From: Cryptomeria japonica
Lineage: Eukaryota; Streptophyta; Pinopsida; Cupressales; Cupressaceae
Length of the DNA stretch: 64,000 nucleotides
Assembly (NCBI RefSeq): GCF_030272615.1
Contig: NC_081405.1
Span: 576,399,752-576,463,751, forward strand
Reading direction: 5' to 3'
Of the stretch, positions 34,451-45,560 are shown one piece after another; the first letter of the stretch is position 1, and every line of letters begins with the position of its first letter. A program made the position numbers and the translations under genes. The notes below the pieces were generated by a model. The model searched no databases and had not been told where the DNA came from. It was given only the letters and a program-made list of their open reading frames with translations.

Positions 34451-35813
34451 GATACCTTGTCTTCTTAGCAATCCTTGAACTCAATACCATTTTAGCCTTT
34501 TGATTTGGTCTTTCTGGTATTTGAAGGTTATTTACATCATCTGATACCTCTAGGTGATTGCAATCTGAACCTTGAATTGGTCCTTTGTAAGAAACACAGT
34601 TTGCTATGTTGAAAACTGGTGACAATCCTATGTCACTAGGTAGATCCACCTTGTATGCATTTTCTCCATACTTTGCTAGAATGGCATATGGACCCAACCT
34701 TCTCATTTTCAACTTATTAGGTACTCCTTGTTGTAGCCTTTCTTTCTTTAGATGCACCATGACAAGATATCCTACTGGGAATTATAGGTTCTTCTTTGTC
34801 TCAACAACTTTTTTCTTAATCTTACTTGTGTTCTCCATCAATGCATGATTGACTGATTCATGTAGCTCTTTCATTGACTGAGAAAAATCTTCAGCATATC
34901 CACTTCTTGTTGCTACATTTCCTAAGTCCCTTAGCTCCAATATACCCCTTGGGTGAAGACCATAGGTTGCCTCAAAAGGACTCTTTTTGGTGGTTCAATT
35001 TATTGTGTCATTGTAAGCATATTAATCTTGTGATAGCACTTGATCCCATGTTTAACCATACTCTTTGGTAAGGCACCTTAATAAGTTTCCCCAGCTCCTA
35101 TTTACCACTTCAGTTTCTCCATCTGTTTGTGGATGGTAGGATAATCCAAAAGAGAGGTTGGTGCCAAGCTTTTGCCAAAGTGTCTTCCAAAAATGACTCA
35201 TGAACTTTGAGTCCCTATCTGAAACAATGCTCATGGGTAAATCGTGTGTCCTTATCACTTCCTTGAAGAATAAATGAGCTATATGGCATGCATCATGAGT
35301 AGTCTTGCAAGGTACAAAGTGGGATATCTTACTAAATATGTCCACAATGATATAAATGCTATCAAATACCTTCTTTTTCCTTGGTAAACCTACTACAAAG
35401 AACATACTAATGCACTCCCAAGGTCTATTTGGTATGTTGAGAGGTTGGTATAAACTAGCATTTGAAGAAGTGCCCTTGGCCTTTTGAGAAACAATACAAG
35501 TCTCCACATAATTTTTCACATATTGATTCCTTCTAGACCAATAGTAATACCTCTTAACCAACTCTTGAGTCTTGTTGACTCCAAAATGACCACTAAGGCT
35601 TCCATTATCCTTTTCTTGTATGATATTTTCTCTCATTGACCCTCTAGGCACACAAAGTTGTCCTCCTCTAAACAATAACCAATCTTGCAAGGTAAAATCT
35701 GAATGCTCACTATGAAAATTATTTTGATACTCTTCACACCTTTTGGGAATTTGAGAAGTCTTCATCATCCGGGTATAGGTCTCTAAAACTGTCAACATCT
35801 ATGCTTCTTAACT
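34431..35813 (-). pseudogene. Element G integrase
   Basis: Open pieces 35798-35052 and 34760-34431. The zinc-binding N-terminal region (SGHFGVNKTQELVKRYYYWS, then CIVSQKAK) appears to have lost one His and one Cys. The catalytic core retains its acidic residues (IIVDIFSK, IVSDRDSKFMSHFW, YHPQTDGETEVVNR). The C-terminal DNA-binding region reads NKLKMRRLGPYAILAKYG and LSPVFNIANCVSYKG. Two stops near 35050 and 34790. Typical plant gypsy integrase. Confidence 0.9.
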
Positions 35814-37284
35814 AAATTTCTTGGACTGTCAAAAGTCTTCTGCTCAATGCATCAACAACCTGGTTTAATTGACCTTTTTGGTGCTTGATTGTGAATGAGT
35901 ATGCTTGCATATACTCCACCCACTTCATGTGTTTGTGACTAAGTTTGTCTTGTGATTTTAGAAAGCTCAAAGCTTAGTTGTCCATATAGACTACAAATTC
36001 CTTAGGAAGGAGATAGTGTCTCCACTTCCTCAAAGACTGCACTAAAGTATATAATTCCAAGTCATATGAGGAGTATTTCCTCTTTGCATCACTTATCTTC
36101 TCACTATGGAAATCTACTGGTCTTTCTTCTTTGCTTAGGATAGCACCTACTGCAATATTGCTTGCATCACATTCCACTGTGAAGAGCTTCACAAAAATAG
36201 GCAACACTAACACCGGTTGAGTAGCTATCTTCTCTTTCAAGATTTCAAATCCTCTATTTGATTGTTCATTTCACTGAAAATTTTCCTACATTCCACCTCT
36301 AATGGTGTCCAACATTGGTGCACATATAGAAATGAATTGCCTAATGAACTTCCTGTAATACTGAACTAGTCCATGGAAGCTTTTCACCTCTATTGCTGAC
36401 TTAGGAGTAGGCCAATTTATTGTGTCTTCAACCTTGCTAGGATCCATCTTGAGGTTTCCTTGAGACAACACAAACCTAAGGTAAACCAACTCCTTCTTAA
36501 CAAATTCACACTTGTCCAAGTTCATGGTTAGCTTCTCTTTATACAATCTTTGTAGTACATTTTGCAAATGATTAATATGATCTGCCCTATCCTTACTGAA
36601 AATGAGAATATCATCTAAATATACCACCACAAATTTACCTATGAAGTCTTTCATCACCTCATTCGTGAGTCTCATGAAGATTTTTGGAGCATTGGATAAG
36701 CCAAATATCATTACAAGCCATTCATAAAGACCCTTCGTTGTCTTGAATGTTGTTTTCCATTCATCACCCTCGTTAATCCTAATTTGGTGGTATCCACTTT
36801 TAAGGTCAATCTTGGTAAATTATTTGGCTTCCCCTAAACAATCCATTAGGTCTTCTATTCTAGGAATTGGAAACCTATACCTAATAGTGATCCTATTTAT
36901 AGCCCTGGAGTCAGTGCACAATCTCCAATTACCACCTTTCTTTGAGGCTAAAATGGTAGGTACAACACAAGGGCTAATGCTTTTCCTAATTAGGCCTTGG
37001 TCTAAAAGCTCTTGGATTTGTTTGGAAATGTCCACATTTTGTTGGGGAGTCATTTTGTAAGCTGCCTTGTTGGGTAAGGATGCTACAGGAATAAATTCTA
37101 TTTGATGGCTTATGGATATTTTAGGAGGTAAGGTGGCTAGTTGTCCATCACTCACTATTCCTTTGAACTTCTTCAATAGGTCTTGAACCTCTATTAGCAA
37201 ATCTAGCTTCTCTTTCTTGTCTTCCTCTTTAGGCTTCACTACTAATGCAAACCCTATACTTTCACCTTCCTTAATTGTTTTCAA
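35814..37284 (-). pseudogene. Element G reverse transcriptase and RNase H
   Basis: Reverse transcriptase begins around PNKAAYKMTPQQNVDISKQI (about 37080), continues through KKGGNWRLCTDSRAINRIT, a stop near 36817, and the active-site box [11 protein letters not shown] (about 36630-36600) with both Asp intact. RNase H at 36240-35830 shows VECDASNIAVGAILSKEERP and ends at KGQLNQVVDALSR. Stops near 36280 and 35970 break the frame. The catalytic residues survive, so decay is mostly by nonsense mutation. Confidence 0.91.
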
Positions 37285-37287
37285 GAA

Positions 37288-38928
37288 CTATTTTTCACTG
37301 ACCAAAAGGACATTAGGACCTGCTGCCCTCTTTTCACCTTCCTCAAGGATAGATTGGATCTTGAATGTGACTCCATCTTTCTTGAATGAGTATGCATTCT
37401 TGGCTCCATCATGAATAGCTTGTCTATCAAATTGCCATGGTCTTCTTAGAAGAAGATGGCATGCATCCATGGCTAAGATATCACATAACACTTTTTCCTT
37501 ATACCTCCCAATGGTGAAATCCACCCATGCTTGCTCATTTACTAGGACATGTTGGCCTTTATTCAACCAAGTGACTCCATATGGGTTGTTGTGAGGTATC
37601 CTTTACAATTTAAGCTTACTCACTACCTCTTCTGACACAGTGTTATCTATGGACCCTGAATCAATGATCACTTTACAAAATTTGTCCATAATATTGCATT
37701 TGATCCTAAATAATGACCTCCTTTGGCTAGGCTCTTCTCTAACAAGTTCTTTTATCAAAGTTATTCTTATCATCAATTTCTCCCCTACCTCAGATTCTAA
37801 TGAAACTTCTGAAGTCTTGCTACTTGAATTCTCTTCTTGAAGGTAGTTCACTCTCCTTTCACTATTTTGTGATGATGATCCCATCTCAAGACACCTATAT
37901 GTTGTATGACCAAGTTGATTGCAATGATAACATTGAATTGAGGCAAAATATGAGGAACCTCTACCTTGTCCACTAGACCTTCCTCTAAAACCACTATTTG
38001 ACCCCCTACTTCTATTGAATCTTTCTTTACCAATGCCACTTTCTTGATGTTCAGTGAGTTTAGACTCACCTTGTGTTCTTTGCTCTAAGTGTCTTCCTCC
38101 AAAGCCTCCCTTATGGCCCCTATTTTATTTTCCTCTACCCCTGCCCCTATTACTACTTGAGTCATGTTTTATTTTCAGTTTTTCTTCCACTTTAAGGGCA
38201 AGTTGATAGCTTTGATGAACTTTCTTTGGGCTCATTACACTGATTTCCTCTTGGATGTTCCATCGTAGTCCATTTAGGTACCCAGCAACTTTGATACTTT
38301 CTTCTTCCACCACGTGAGATCTAAGGCTAAGTTTGTGAAACTACTCTAAATAGCCTCTTACATCAAGTTTTTTTTGTCTTAGGTTTTGTGTCTTCCTATG
38401 AATCTGCACTTCATAGTCATTGGGGAGATAGACTTCTTTGATTTTGACTAGCATCCCTTTCCAAGAAGAGATCGGTGTTTTACCCATTTTCTTTCTCTCA
38501 TCCTACAAAAAATTCCACCATGTGAGAGTAGATCCTCTCATCCTAGACTTGGCCAGTTTAACTCTTTGGGATTCAGTTATGTCTTCACACTCAAAATGGT
38601 TCTCCATGCTCTTTATCCATTCTAGAACCACTTCTGCCTCCATCTTACAAGTAAACAATGGCATCCCTTCTATTGATTTACCACTTAAGGCTTTCAATGC
38701 CTTTAGGAAAAGTTCTTGTTCTAAGACAGGATCAAGTTCAAATACTTTGTCTATCTCTGACACCTCTTGTCCCTTCCCTTCTGTTCCTTCAACCTTTACC
38801 AACACTTCATCTGCCTTGGTTTCAATCTCACCAAGCTTAATTTCCAATTAAATCAACTTTTCCTCCATGAGTCTATTCTCTTCCTCCTGATCATCCACTT
38901 TCTTTGCCAACTCTAAATTTTTCACCAT
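37288..38928 (-). pseudogene. Element G gag and protease
   Basis: A start ATG at 38928-38926 opens a short coiled-coil lead (LELAKKVDDQEEENRLMEEK), then the gypsy capsid domain (EWIKSMENHFECEDITESQR), an Arg/Gly-rich stretch, and one intact knuckle (CYHCNQLGHTTYRC, about 37930-37889). The protease follows with an intact active site (VIIDSGSIDNTVSEEV, about 37700-37650). Stops or shifts lie near 38850, 38500-38330, 38110, 37600 and 37285. Confidence 0.88.
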
Positions 38929-38983
38929 GGTGTTGTCTCCTATAGATTCCATTAAGGAGATCTACTCACCTAGCCCAAATCTT

Positions 38984-39002
38984 ATAGGCGTTCATACCAA
39001 TT
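38984..39002 (-). other. Element G primer binding site region
   Basis: The minus strand reads aattggtatgaacgcctat immediately inside the 5' LTR. It begins like the TGGTAT of a tRNA-iMet site, then diverges. Position rather than sequence is the main support. Confidence 0.55.
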
Positions 39003-40064
39003 TGATAGGGTCTACCTAGCTTGCTCACACTTCACGTAGTTGGTGTTGCTCAATTCCACCAACCTCTCAAGGTCTAACTATGCTCCAAGACCTCCAATTC
39101 CTTCTCAATCTCTTCTAGGGATTTCTCTTTACCAATCTCAAGGTGTTTGCAAGTAGTTTTTGACTAGGAACCCTATCATCACAAAGTGTCTTCAATATGC
39201 TCAATTGTGCCAACTTGTCAATTTCACCCCCATAGTGTTGTGAGTCATTGCAGAGGTGTGGAGGTAGCATTTACCATGGAATGAATTCAATTTGGTTCCA
39301 TTTGTGGTTTGCATTCACTATCTTTCTTACTAATTTCACCATTTTGCCTAGAAATAGGGCTACAAGGAATGAGCCCCTATTAGGCCTCCAAAATCTGGTT
39401 TTCAAGGGATTTGATGGAATCAGTCCAAAAAACCCTACAACAAGGATTATTTTTCTTCAAACACTCACCCAACCTTATGATACTTTGTTGGTTTTGGTCC
39501 TCCAACTTGCCATACATTTCCCTAACCCAAAAATGAGGGTTTGGTAGGGTTTCTAGGCCTTTAACCAGCAGTGACTGGTCAAGTTTGAGAATTGGGAATC
39601 TAGATGACTTTTCAAGGTTTCTCCTCTCTATTGCAGCTCTATATGGACCTTATGAATCTTTCCAAATGGATTGGAAAAGGTTTGGTAATCACCTATGCAC
39701 TATGCACTCAATTTTCACCCTGTCTTCTCTAATCGGGCTACTCCTGGACTCACCTAGAACAAGGTGGTAACCATATTAATCTACACTTCCAAAACTTATC
39801 CCTACATATATACACTTTACAATGGGTTTCCTTCCATGTCCCAATAGGCCCTTGATGGTAGCACAGAGGGATTTTATGGGGCAACCATTTTACATGAAAT
39901 TGCTATTTACAAGCCAAAACTAGCTATTTGGAAACAAAACAATGAAAGTACAAACTCATACTAACTACAAAGAATCAAATGAAACAAATGACACTAGAGA
40001 ACACCAAATAACTACAATATAGAACTAGATCAATGGTTTCAATCCATTTGTATTGACATTTTAA
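39003..40064 (-). repeat. Element G 5' LTR, right end deleted
   Basis: Matches 32839 to about 33900, ending at ttgacattttaagc. The remaining about 400 bases seen in the 3' LTR (to 34303) are missing, and element F sequence resumes directly. Confidence 0.85.
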
Positions 40065-40452
40065 GCTGAGTACATCATCTACTATTGATCCAATATCCTT
40101 ATCTACTATTGAAGCTGAGTACATTGCTGCTGGTAGTAATTGCACTTAGGTAGTTTGGATGAAGAAATTTTTTAAGGATATCAGAGTTATGTATGATGAG
40201 TGTACTGTCATATACTGTGATAATTCTAGTGCTATTAACATGTCAAAGAATCTGGTGCAACATTCAAATACTAAGCATGTGTCAATCAAATATCATTACT
40301 TCAAAGAGCAAGTCAGTGAAGAGAAGGTAAAGCTGGAGTATGTATCTACAAAGGAACAAATAGCTGATATTTTCACTAAGGCTTTTCCTACAGATTTATT
40401 TGTATATTTGAGAGACAAGTTAGGGGTATCCACCCCCCATGTTGATAACTAG
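40065..40452 (+). pseudogene. Element F RNase H remnant
   Basis: The plus strand resumes copia RNase H at LSTIEAEYIAAGSN (about 40108), then YCDNSSAINMSKN and VSIKYHYFKEQV, ending HVDN before the stop at 40450-40452. About 110-130 residues expected between the reverse transcriptase end (32838) and this point are missing, so the domain lost its first catalytic region. The first 45 bases (40065 to about 40108) look like filler. Confidence 0.85.
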
Positions 40453-40747
40453 ATGCATTAAGTTGCATCAATCTAGTGGATTTCAGTCTTACCCTTTTAT
40501 TGGGATTGGTGAGTTGATAGTCTGTGTTTTAGGGGAGAGAGATTCATGTTTCATATTCAAAGGAGGAAAGTATGTTTGATTATGTATTTTATGGATCTTT
40601 GGCATTTCTATCAAAGGGGGAGAGAGATCATCTGAAAAACTGCTTTATATGTCTTGATCTTAGGGGGTGTTTGTTGGAGATATCTTCTTTCTTTGCATTG
40701 ATTGTTTTTCACATTCATATGTTTCCATGAATACCAAAGGAGGATAT
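40453..40747 (+). other. Element F 3' noncoding region and polypurine tract
   Basis: Two purine runs, aaagggggagagagatc near 40615 and aaaggaggatat at 40736-40747, the latter directly before the LTR. No gene. Confidence 0.8.
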
Positions 40748-41720
40748 TGTTTGTTATTATTGGTCATTACTATTCATAGGATATATTGTTTTCATTCATG
40801 TCAACATATTCCTGTAATTTGCTCCAGTGTGTTTGGGAAGATCTTATCATGCTTTCTGGTATTTCCTATTCATGTATATTTTTTTTTCAATATGGATTGA
40901 TCATTGTACAATTTTTTGACGGTTTCTATGAATTGGTGATGATTTTCGTGTTTTGTGGTTTTTGTGGTGGTGTAGCATGTTGCGGTTGATCTTGGCATGA
41001 TTTTTGGTGGAGTTGAGCATTTGGGAATTTTATTTAGGTCCATGTTATGTCATTTAAGTCATTTTATTTTTCTGGTGGTCGATCTTTGTATCGTGTGATG
41101 TAAGTTTTTAATTGAGGGTTGACGGTTTAGCCGAGCTTGTTATCAAGGTTGATGAATTATATATATAGTTGATATATTAATGTAATTTAGGTATTTATGT
41201 TATTTATTAATTATTATATGGTGGTCTATGTACAAAGAAGAGATTTATCCTTTGGTGTTGAGATTATAGAGCGATTGGTGTTGCTAAGCAGATGATTGTG
41301 CTTAACTAGAACTATGATTATGCATTTGTCAATGCTATTCTTTCAATTTTTTTCTTTCAGATTTTAATTAGAATCTTATTGTAAGTCAGTGAGACTTCCA
41401 TGAGGGTTGTAGCCTTTTGGGCCATTATATTTTAGCAGTGAGCTCTAGGCAGTGTGCCTGAATCCCTATGCATTCCCCATTGTAATATTTTCACATAGTA
41501 CTGTAGAGTATCATCCTACTATGGGTAGGGTGCCACTGTAGTTTTTCCCTTAATTGGATTTTCCATGTCAAAATCTTGCTGTTGTGTGTTTTGTTCTCAA
41601 TTTTCTTATCTTTGTTGTTACTATAGTTTATCAGACCTATGTTTTGTGATTAAGTTTGTTGATCTGGTGAAGAGTGATTCACCCCTCTCTCTCAGTCTTC
41701 CTTCTTTGTTGATGCTAACA
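40748..41720 (+). repeat. Element F 3' LTR
   Basis: 973 bases from tgtttgttat to gatgctaaca; TATA box at 41160-41168. About 275 bases shorter than the 5' LTR owing to one block missing after the phrase gggaagatcttatca. Confidence 0.86.
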
Positions 41721-42190
41721 CAACCCCTCTAATTCCACTAACCACCTGAGTTACTCATTGTATGTAACTATCAATATTTTCATCCTTTGATATCCTTAGA
41801 TTCTCAAATTTTCTTATAAGGTTATATAACTTCACTTGGTTTATCATCTTGTCTCCTTCATATATGTTGTTGAGTTACTCCTAAACATTCTTGGTATATT
41901 TGCAATCCATCACCTTCAAAAGTTCTATATTAGACAAACCACCTATGATTACATTCTCGGCCTTCCCATTGTTCTCACGGTTTTTGATCTTATTTGGAGT
42001 AGAAAGTAGAGTAGAGATAGGAGGATAACCATCTACAATAGAGTTTCAAATTTTGAATCCCATAGAGTTCAAATATGAATTCATTCTCATCTTTTATAAT
42101 GAGTAGATTGTTCCATAAAACTTAGGAATCTTCTAAGATCCATCTTGTTCCATTATAGACCTACCTTGATTGGTTAAACTTCTTCTTGAA
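41721..42190 (-). pseudogene. Element E gag, 5' part
   Basis: The minus strand encodes the N-terminal half of a copia Gag: a KFYGTIYSL-like start region is poorly kept, but the capsid motif with RKFENLRISKDENIDSYI and VTQVVSGIRG is clear. It leads straight into 27961 once element F is removed. Several stops. Confidence 0.72.
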
Positions 42191-42198
42191 GAACTTGG

Positions 42199-42211
42199 CT
42201 CTAATACCAAT
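42199..42211 (-). other. Element E primer binding site
   Basis: The minus strand reads TTGGTATTAGAGC before the LTR, a copia tRNA-iMet-type site. Confidence 0.82.
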
Positions 42212-42791
42212 TTTTTAATGTACCTTGGGACTGAGAGGGGGTGAATTAGTCTAGATTAAATACATAAATTTAATATTATAATTTATTATGAATTTAATTA
42301 TAACCTTATCAAGAGTTAAATGAAAGATAAAAACAATGAAGTAGCATGAACAAGACAATACTAGTTTTACATGAAAACCTTAAACATGGAAAAAGCATAC
42401 TGAGAGTCAACTCAAAGTTTATGAAAAGATTATAATATTATTTCCACCTCATTACTAAGGAAGCACATTGAGCCATTAAGGACTTGTATACTAATATGCA
42501 CTATCCTCAGGCATGATACAAGGGACTAGCAGGGTGAGACATGTTGTCTTAGAGAAAGATATAAAACTTGTTAAGAAAACAAATTATCTCCAAGTAAGGG
42601 CACATTAATTTAAGAATTAATAATTAACATGCCATTAACAAAAATACCTTAAGCAATCTCCAATTATGAAGTCATCATTGAATCTTTGTCTCAAGAAAGA
42701 AACTTCACTACAATCACCACTAAATTCTTTTTCAACAAATTTGGATCACTGACTTTGGAAATGATATGATAATGTAAGTGTGAAACACACA

Positions 42792-43088
42792 CATTGATCC
42801 ACACATTAATACACACCATAAATATTAGTTTTTTATTCTATATATATCATATTCTTCATTACAAACACATCAACTAGATTGGCAATAGTAGAGGACAAAC
42901 ATAGTTCTCTCAAGTCAGCCACCAAAATATAATTGTAGTGAACATTGATTGACACACTAATCCACACCATAAATATTAGTTTGATCTTCTATATATACCA
43001 TATTCTTCATTACGAACATCAACTAGATTGACTAGAATAGAGGACAAACATTGTTCCTATGAATTCAATAACCAAAACACAATTATGG
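42792..43088. repeat. 151-bp tandem duplication with TATA motif
   Basis: Two copies, 42792-42942 and 42943-43088, share cacaccataaatattagttt, tatatatcatattcttcatt and agaggacaaaca with scattered substitutions. Each carries a TATATATAG-type box on the minus strand, so the duplicated unit includes the LTR promoter position. Confidence 0.75.
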
Positions 43089-43989
43089 TTAAAGTGGTCC
43101 AATCTAGGAGATAGAGACGACTGAGAACATGTCATATCACTTCTTTCTAATTAGTTTAAAACATTTATCATGCTAGCATACATCCTCTAAAGTTGACAAT
43201 AATGTAATATATATATACACAAAGAAGTACATTACTAGTTATCCCAAATGATATCTTCCAGATGAAAAAGCCCAATGCAAATCCCCACACGTCAAGGTAG
43301 GACCTAAAAATAATGAAATACAATCTTCAAGATAAGCTGAGACACCGACAGATTCATCAGAAGATAAATAATAACTCATGTCATCTAGACAAAAGGAGTT
43401 ATCTTCACGCCCACATTCAAGTCACAATGCACCATAAAATAGACCATCTAGCATCATGCAGAGCATACTAAGATGTTCCTTGAAGATCCAACATCATTCA
43501 CAAGTCCTTATTTCTTCTTTCCACATTTAGGTTATATTAGCACAACACACCTGATGGAAAATACTTCACTCTAGAGATTACCACTACTTACATACACCGC
43601 ACCTACTTTTGAAAATTAACATAAGACATAACACATGTTATCAACTTATCCTTTAAGTTATAACACTCAAAACATCAATGTGGATAAATGGGGAGAATTT
43701 TCTAGACCAATTCTAGTAGAAAACCATGTTGTTAACCAACTACAATCACCAACCACATTAACTACAACACAAAGGACCTAAAAATATAGGAGTATAATGT
43801 ACACAGATCATGAAATGAATTCATTAAATGCAAAGGAATACAAAGAATTCTTATAGATAGACATCAATACATACTTTATCACCAACTTGCTTCATAAACC
43901 TCTAAGGATGTGAATGTCCTTAAAACGCCATTTTATGAGTTAACAGTATATACATAGGATCACCATCTTAATTATTTTCCATGCATCTA

Positions 43990-44860
43990 ATTGATGCATG
44001 ACCACCGGTCTAGTTCTTACTGGTTGGGTAGTTTTCAGTGGAATTTCTTGAGAGCATGGCATTTATTCTAGTTTGATTGTTTCATGTTATGATTTTGGGT
44101 TTATTCGCTTGTGTTCCTGATGGTTATCGTGTTCGAGTTTCATAGCATTTTGCATTTTTTCTAGTGTGATGTGGATTTTCTGTATTGACCCGGTTGATAT
44201 GTTCTTATTGGTTAGTCTGGTAGTGTGTTGAGCGAAGTGGCATCGCGTTGTGATTGATCTCCATGACTTGCAGATCATTGGAGATGTTTGTTTGGACCTT
44301 GGCCGGTATTCCCAAAGGTTCGTGCATCATTTTGTGCTTTGGATATATTCTTAGTCATTTGAGCCAACATGTTACCGGTGGACGTTTCATGAACCGGTTG
44401 GTCTTTGGGCCGACTTAATTGAGTTATAATTATTTGCGGACGGTATATATGGAGGTTTGTGAATCATTTGAGAAGATAGAAGTTAGAAGATATAAGACTT
44501 TGTTTTGAGATCATGCGAAGATGTAGATCTGAAAGGATTATGATCCGGTTGGACTAAGGTCGAAAGGCTGAGGTTCGGATTAGGGTAGAATCGACAGACC
44601 ATTTTTGGAATTCGATATGATATGAGGATGATCTGCGGATCCTGCAATTGTCTCGTAAGCCTTAATTGTATCCTGGACTATGATACAACATGTGGCATGT
44701 GTAACTCTTCATATTGTAATAATATTTATTCAAGTTATTTACCAGTTGTTCTTGCTACTATTTATGGCATCTTCTTACTGATTACCGGTATCTTGTGCAT
44801 GATTTATGTGTTAAGTTGCAAGGTTGGGTTGTCCTCCAATGGATCTCCTCGCCTTGACTA
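43990..44860 (+). mobile_element. Plus-strand LTR-like insert in element E LTR
   Basis: GC-richer than its surroundings, with repeated ccggt words and a TATA box (ggtatatatgg near 44442). The ORF at 44622-44924 is not convincing as a gene. It resembles a solo LTR of a plus-strand copia element, but no exact ends or target duplication could be fixed. Confidence 0.45.
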
Positions 44861-45094
44861 TGTCACTAATGCTCATATGAATATCTCAAACCATCTAAAC
44901 CTCATCATGATATATTTTCCATAAGCTAGATTATTAGCTTCATCAACTGTGTCAACGCCTCATACAAAGCATAGACATCAAACACCAAGAAGGTGGATAA
45001 CATATACCATCTAAAACCAATTACCATACATTGTCTATATGAATATCTTCATACCAATCATATAAATCATAATGACAACAACTATCAATTGGCT

Positions 45095-45560
45095 TCCAAC
45101 AATCTCCTTATACATTGACAAACATTTCAACATACAACTTATCATCACTTGCTGAACAGTTGCAATAATTCTCTATCCAAACAATCATCATATAATCAAT
45201 TACAACAACAATGAAGGTCACCATATATTTTTAGACATCAAGTTGACATCAATGAAAACACACATTGACAATAAGGACAATGGAGGCTTTATACAAGGAT
45301 GTCAAATTATAATGAATAATTGCAAGTCAGTTGCCAATAATCTCCTCATACACTAACAAACATGAACATACAACTTTGTCATCACTTCCTTAATAACTAC
45401 AACAATTATCTATCTAACCAAATATCATACCATGAACAAAAAGAACAATCAAGGACAACATATATTGTCAGACATCAACTTGACATCAATGGAAACACAT
45501 ATTGCCAACAAGAAGGACAATGGAGGCTTCATGCAAGGATGTGACATTGTAATTCTTTGT
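45095..45560. repeat. 238-bp tandem duplication at the element E LTR end
   Basis: Copy 1 (45095-45332) and copy 2 (45333 to about 45560) share atctcct, atacaact, gacatcaa, cttgacatcaatg and gacaatggaggctt in the same order. Both span the LTR terminus, and the copies are about 80 percent alike by eye. Confidence 0.7.

Larger units (their letters stand above)
32839..40064 (-). mobile_element. Element G: Ty3/gypsy chromovirus-type retrotransposon
   Basis: Minus-strand gypsy element inserted in element F. 3' LTR 32839-34303, interior 34304-39002, 5' LTR 39003 to about 40064 (right end deleted). Order is gag, protease, reverse transcriptase, RNase H, integrase, then a chromodomain-like tail, with integrase last as in gypsy. 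Fewer than ten lesions interrupt the polyprotein, so G is younger than its host, as nesting also demands. Confidence 0.92.
27962..41720 (+). mobile_element. Element F: Ty1/copia retrotransposon, plus strand
   Basis: LTRs 27962-29210 and 40748-41720, primer site, gag, protease, integrase, reverse transcriptase and RNase H on the plus strand, and a polypurine tract before the 3' LTR. It lies in element E's gag and is itself interrupted by the gypsy element G (32839-40064). The flanking five bases (accaa and caacc) do not match, so the target duplication has decayed or the ends are off by a few bases. Confidence 0.9.
26105..45511 (-). mobile_element. Element E: decayed Ty1/copia, split by element F
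   Basis: Integrase, protease and part of gag lie at 26105-27961. The rest of gag, a primer site and an LTR lie at 41721 to about 45511. The gag reading continues across element F, which proves that F was inserted into E. E lacks reverse transcriptase, RNase H and a 3' LTR: coding stops near 26105, so it was 3'-truncated. Stops and lost zinc ligands make it the most decayed copia copy here. Confidence 0.78.
42212..45511 (-). repeat. Element E 5' LTR region, rearranged
   Basis: Begins after the primer site with the typical gggactgagagggggtgaatt tract and ends near 45511 at cacatattgccaaca, a standard copia LTR terminus. It is far longer than the other copia LTRs here because it holds a 151-bp tandem duplication (42792-43088), an LTR-like insert (about 43990-44860) and a 238-bp tandem duplication near its right end. 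Confidence 0.6.

Noticed and set aside
42784-43100. CRISPR-like direct repeats
   Set aside because: Only two long copies, no regular spacers, and a plant nuclear context; it is a tandem duplication.
44622-44924. 100-residue Cys-rich plus-strand ORF
   Set aside because: It lies in an LTR-like insert downstream of a TATA box; Cys content comes from TGT/TGC-rich sequence with no repeat or domain pattern.
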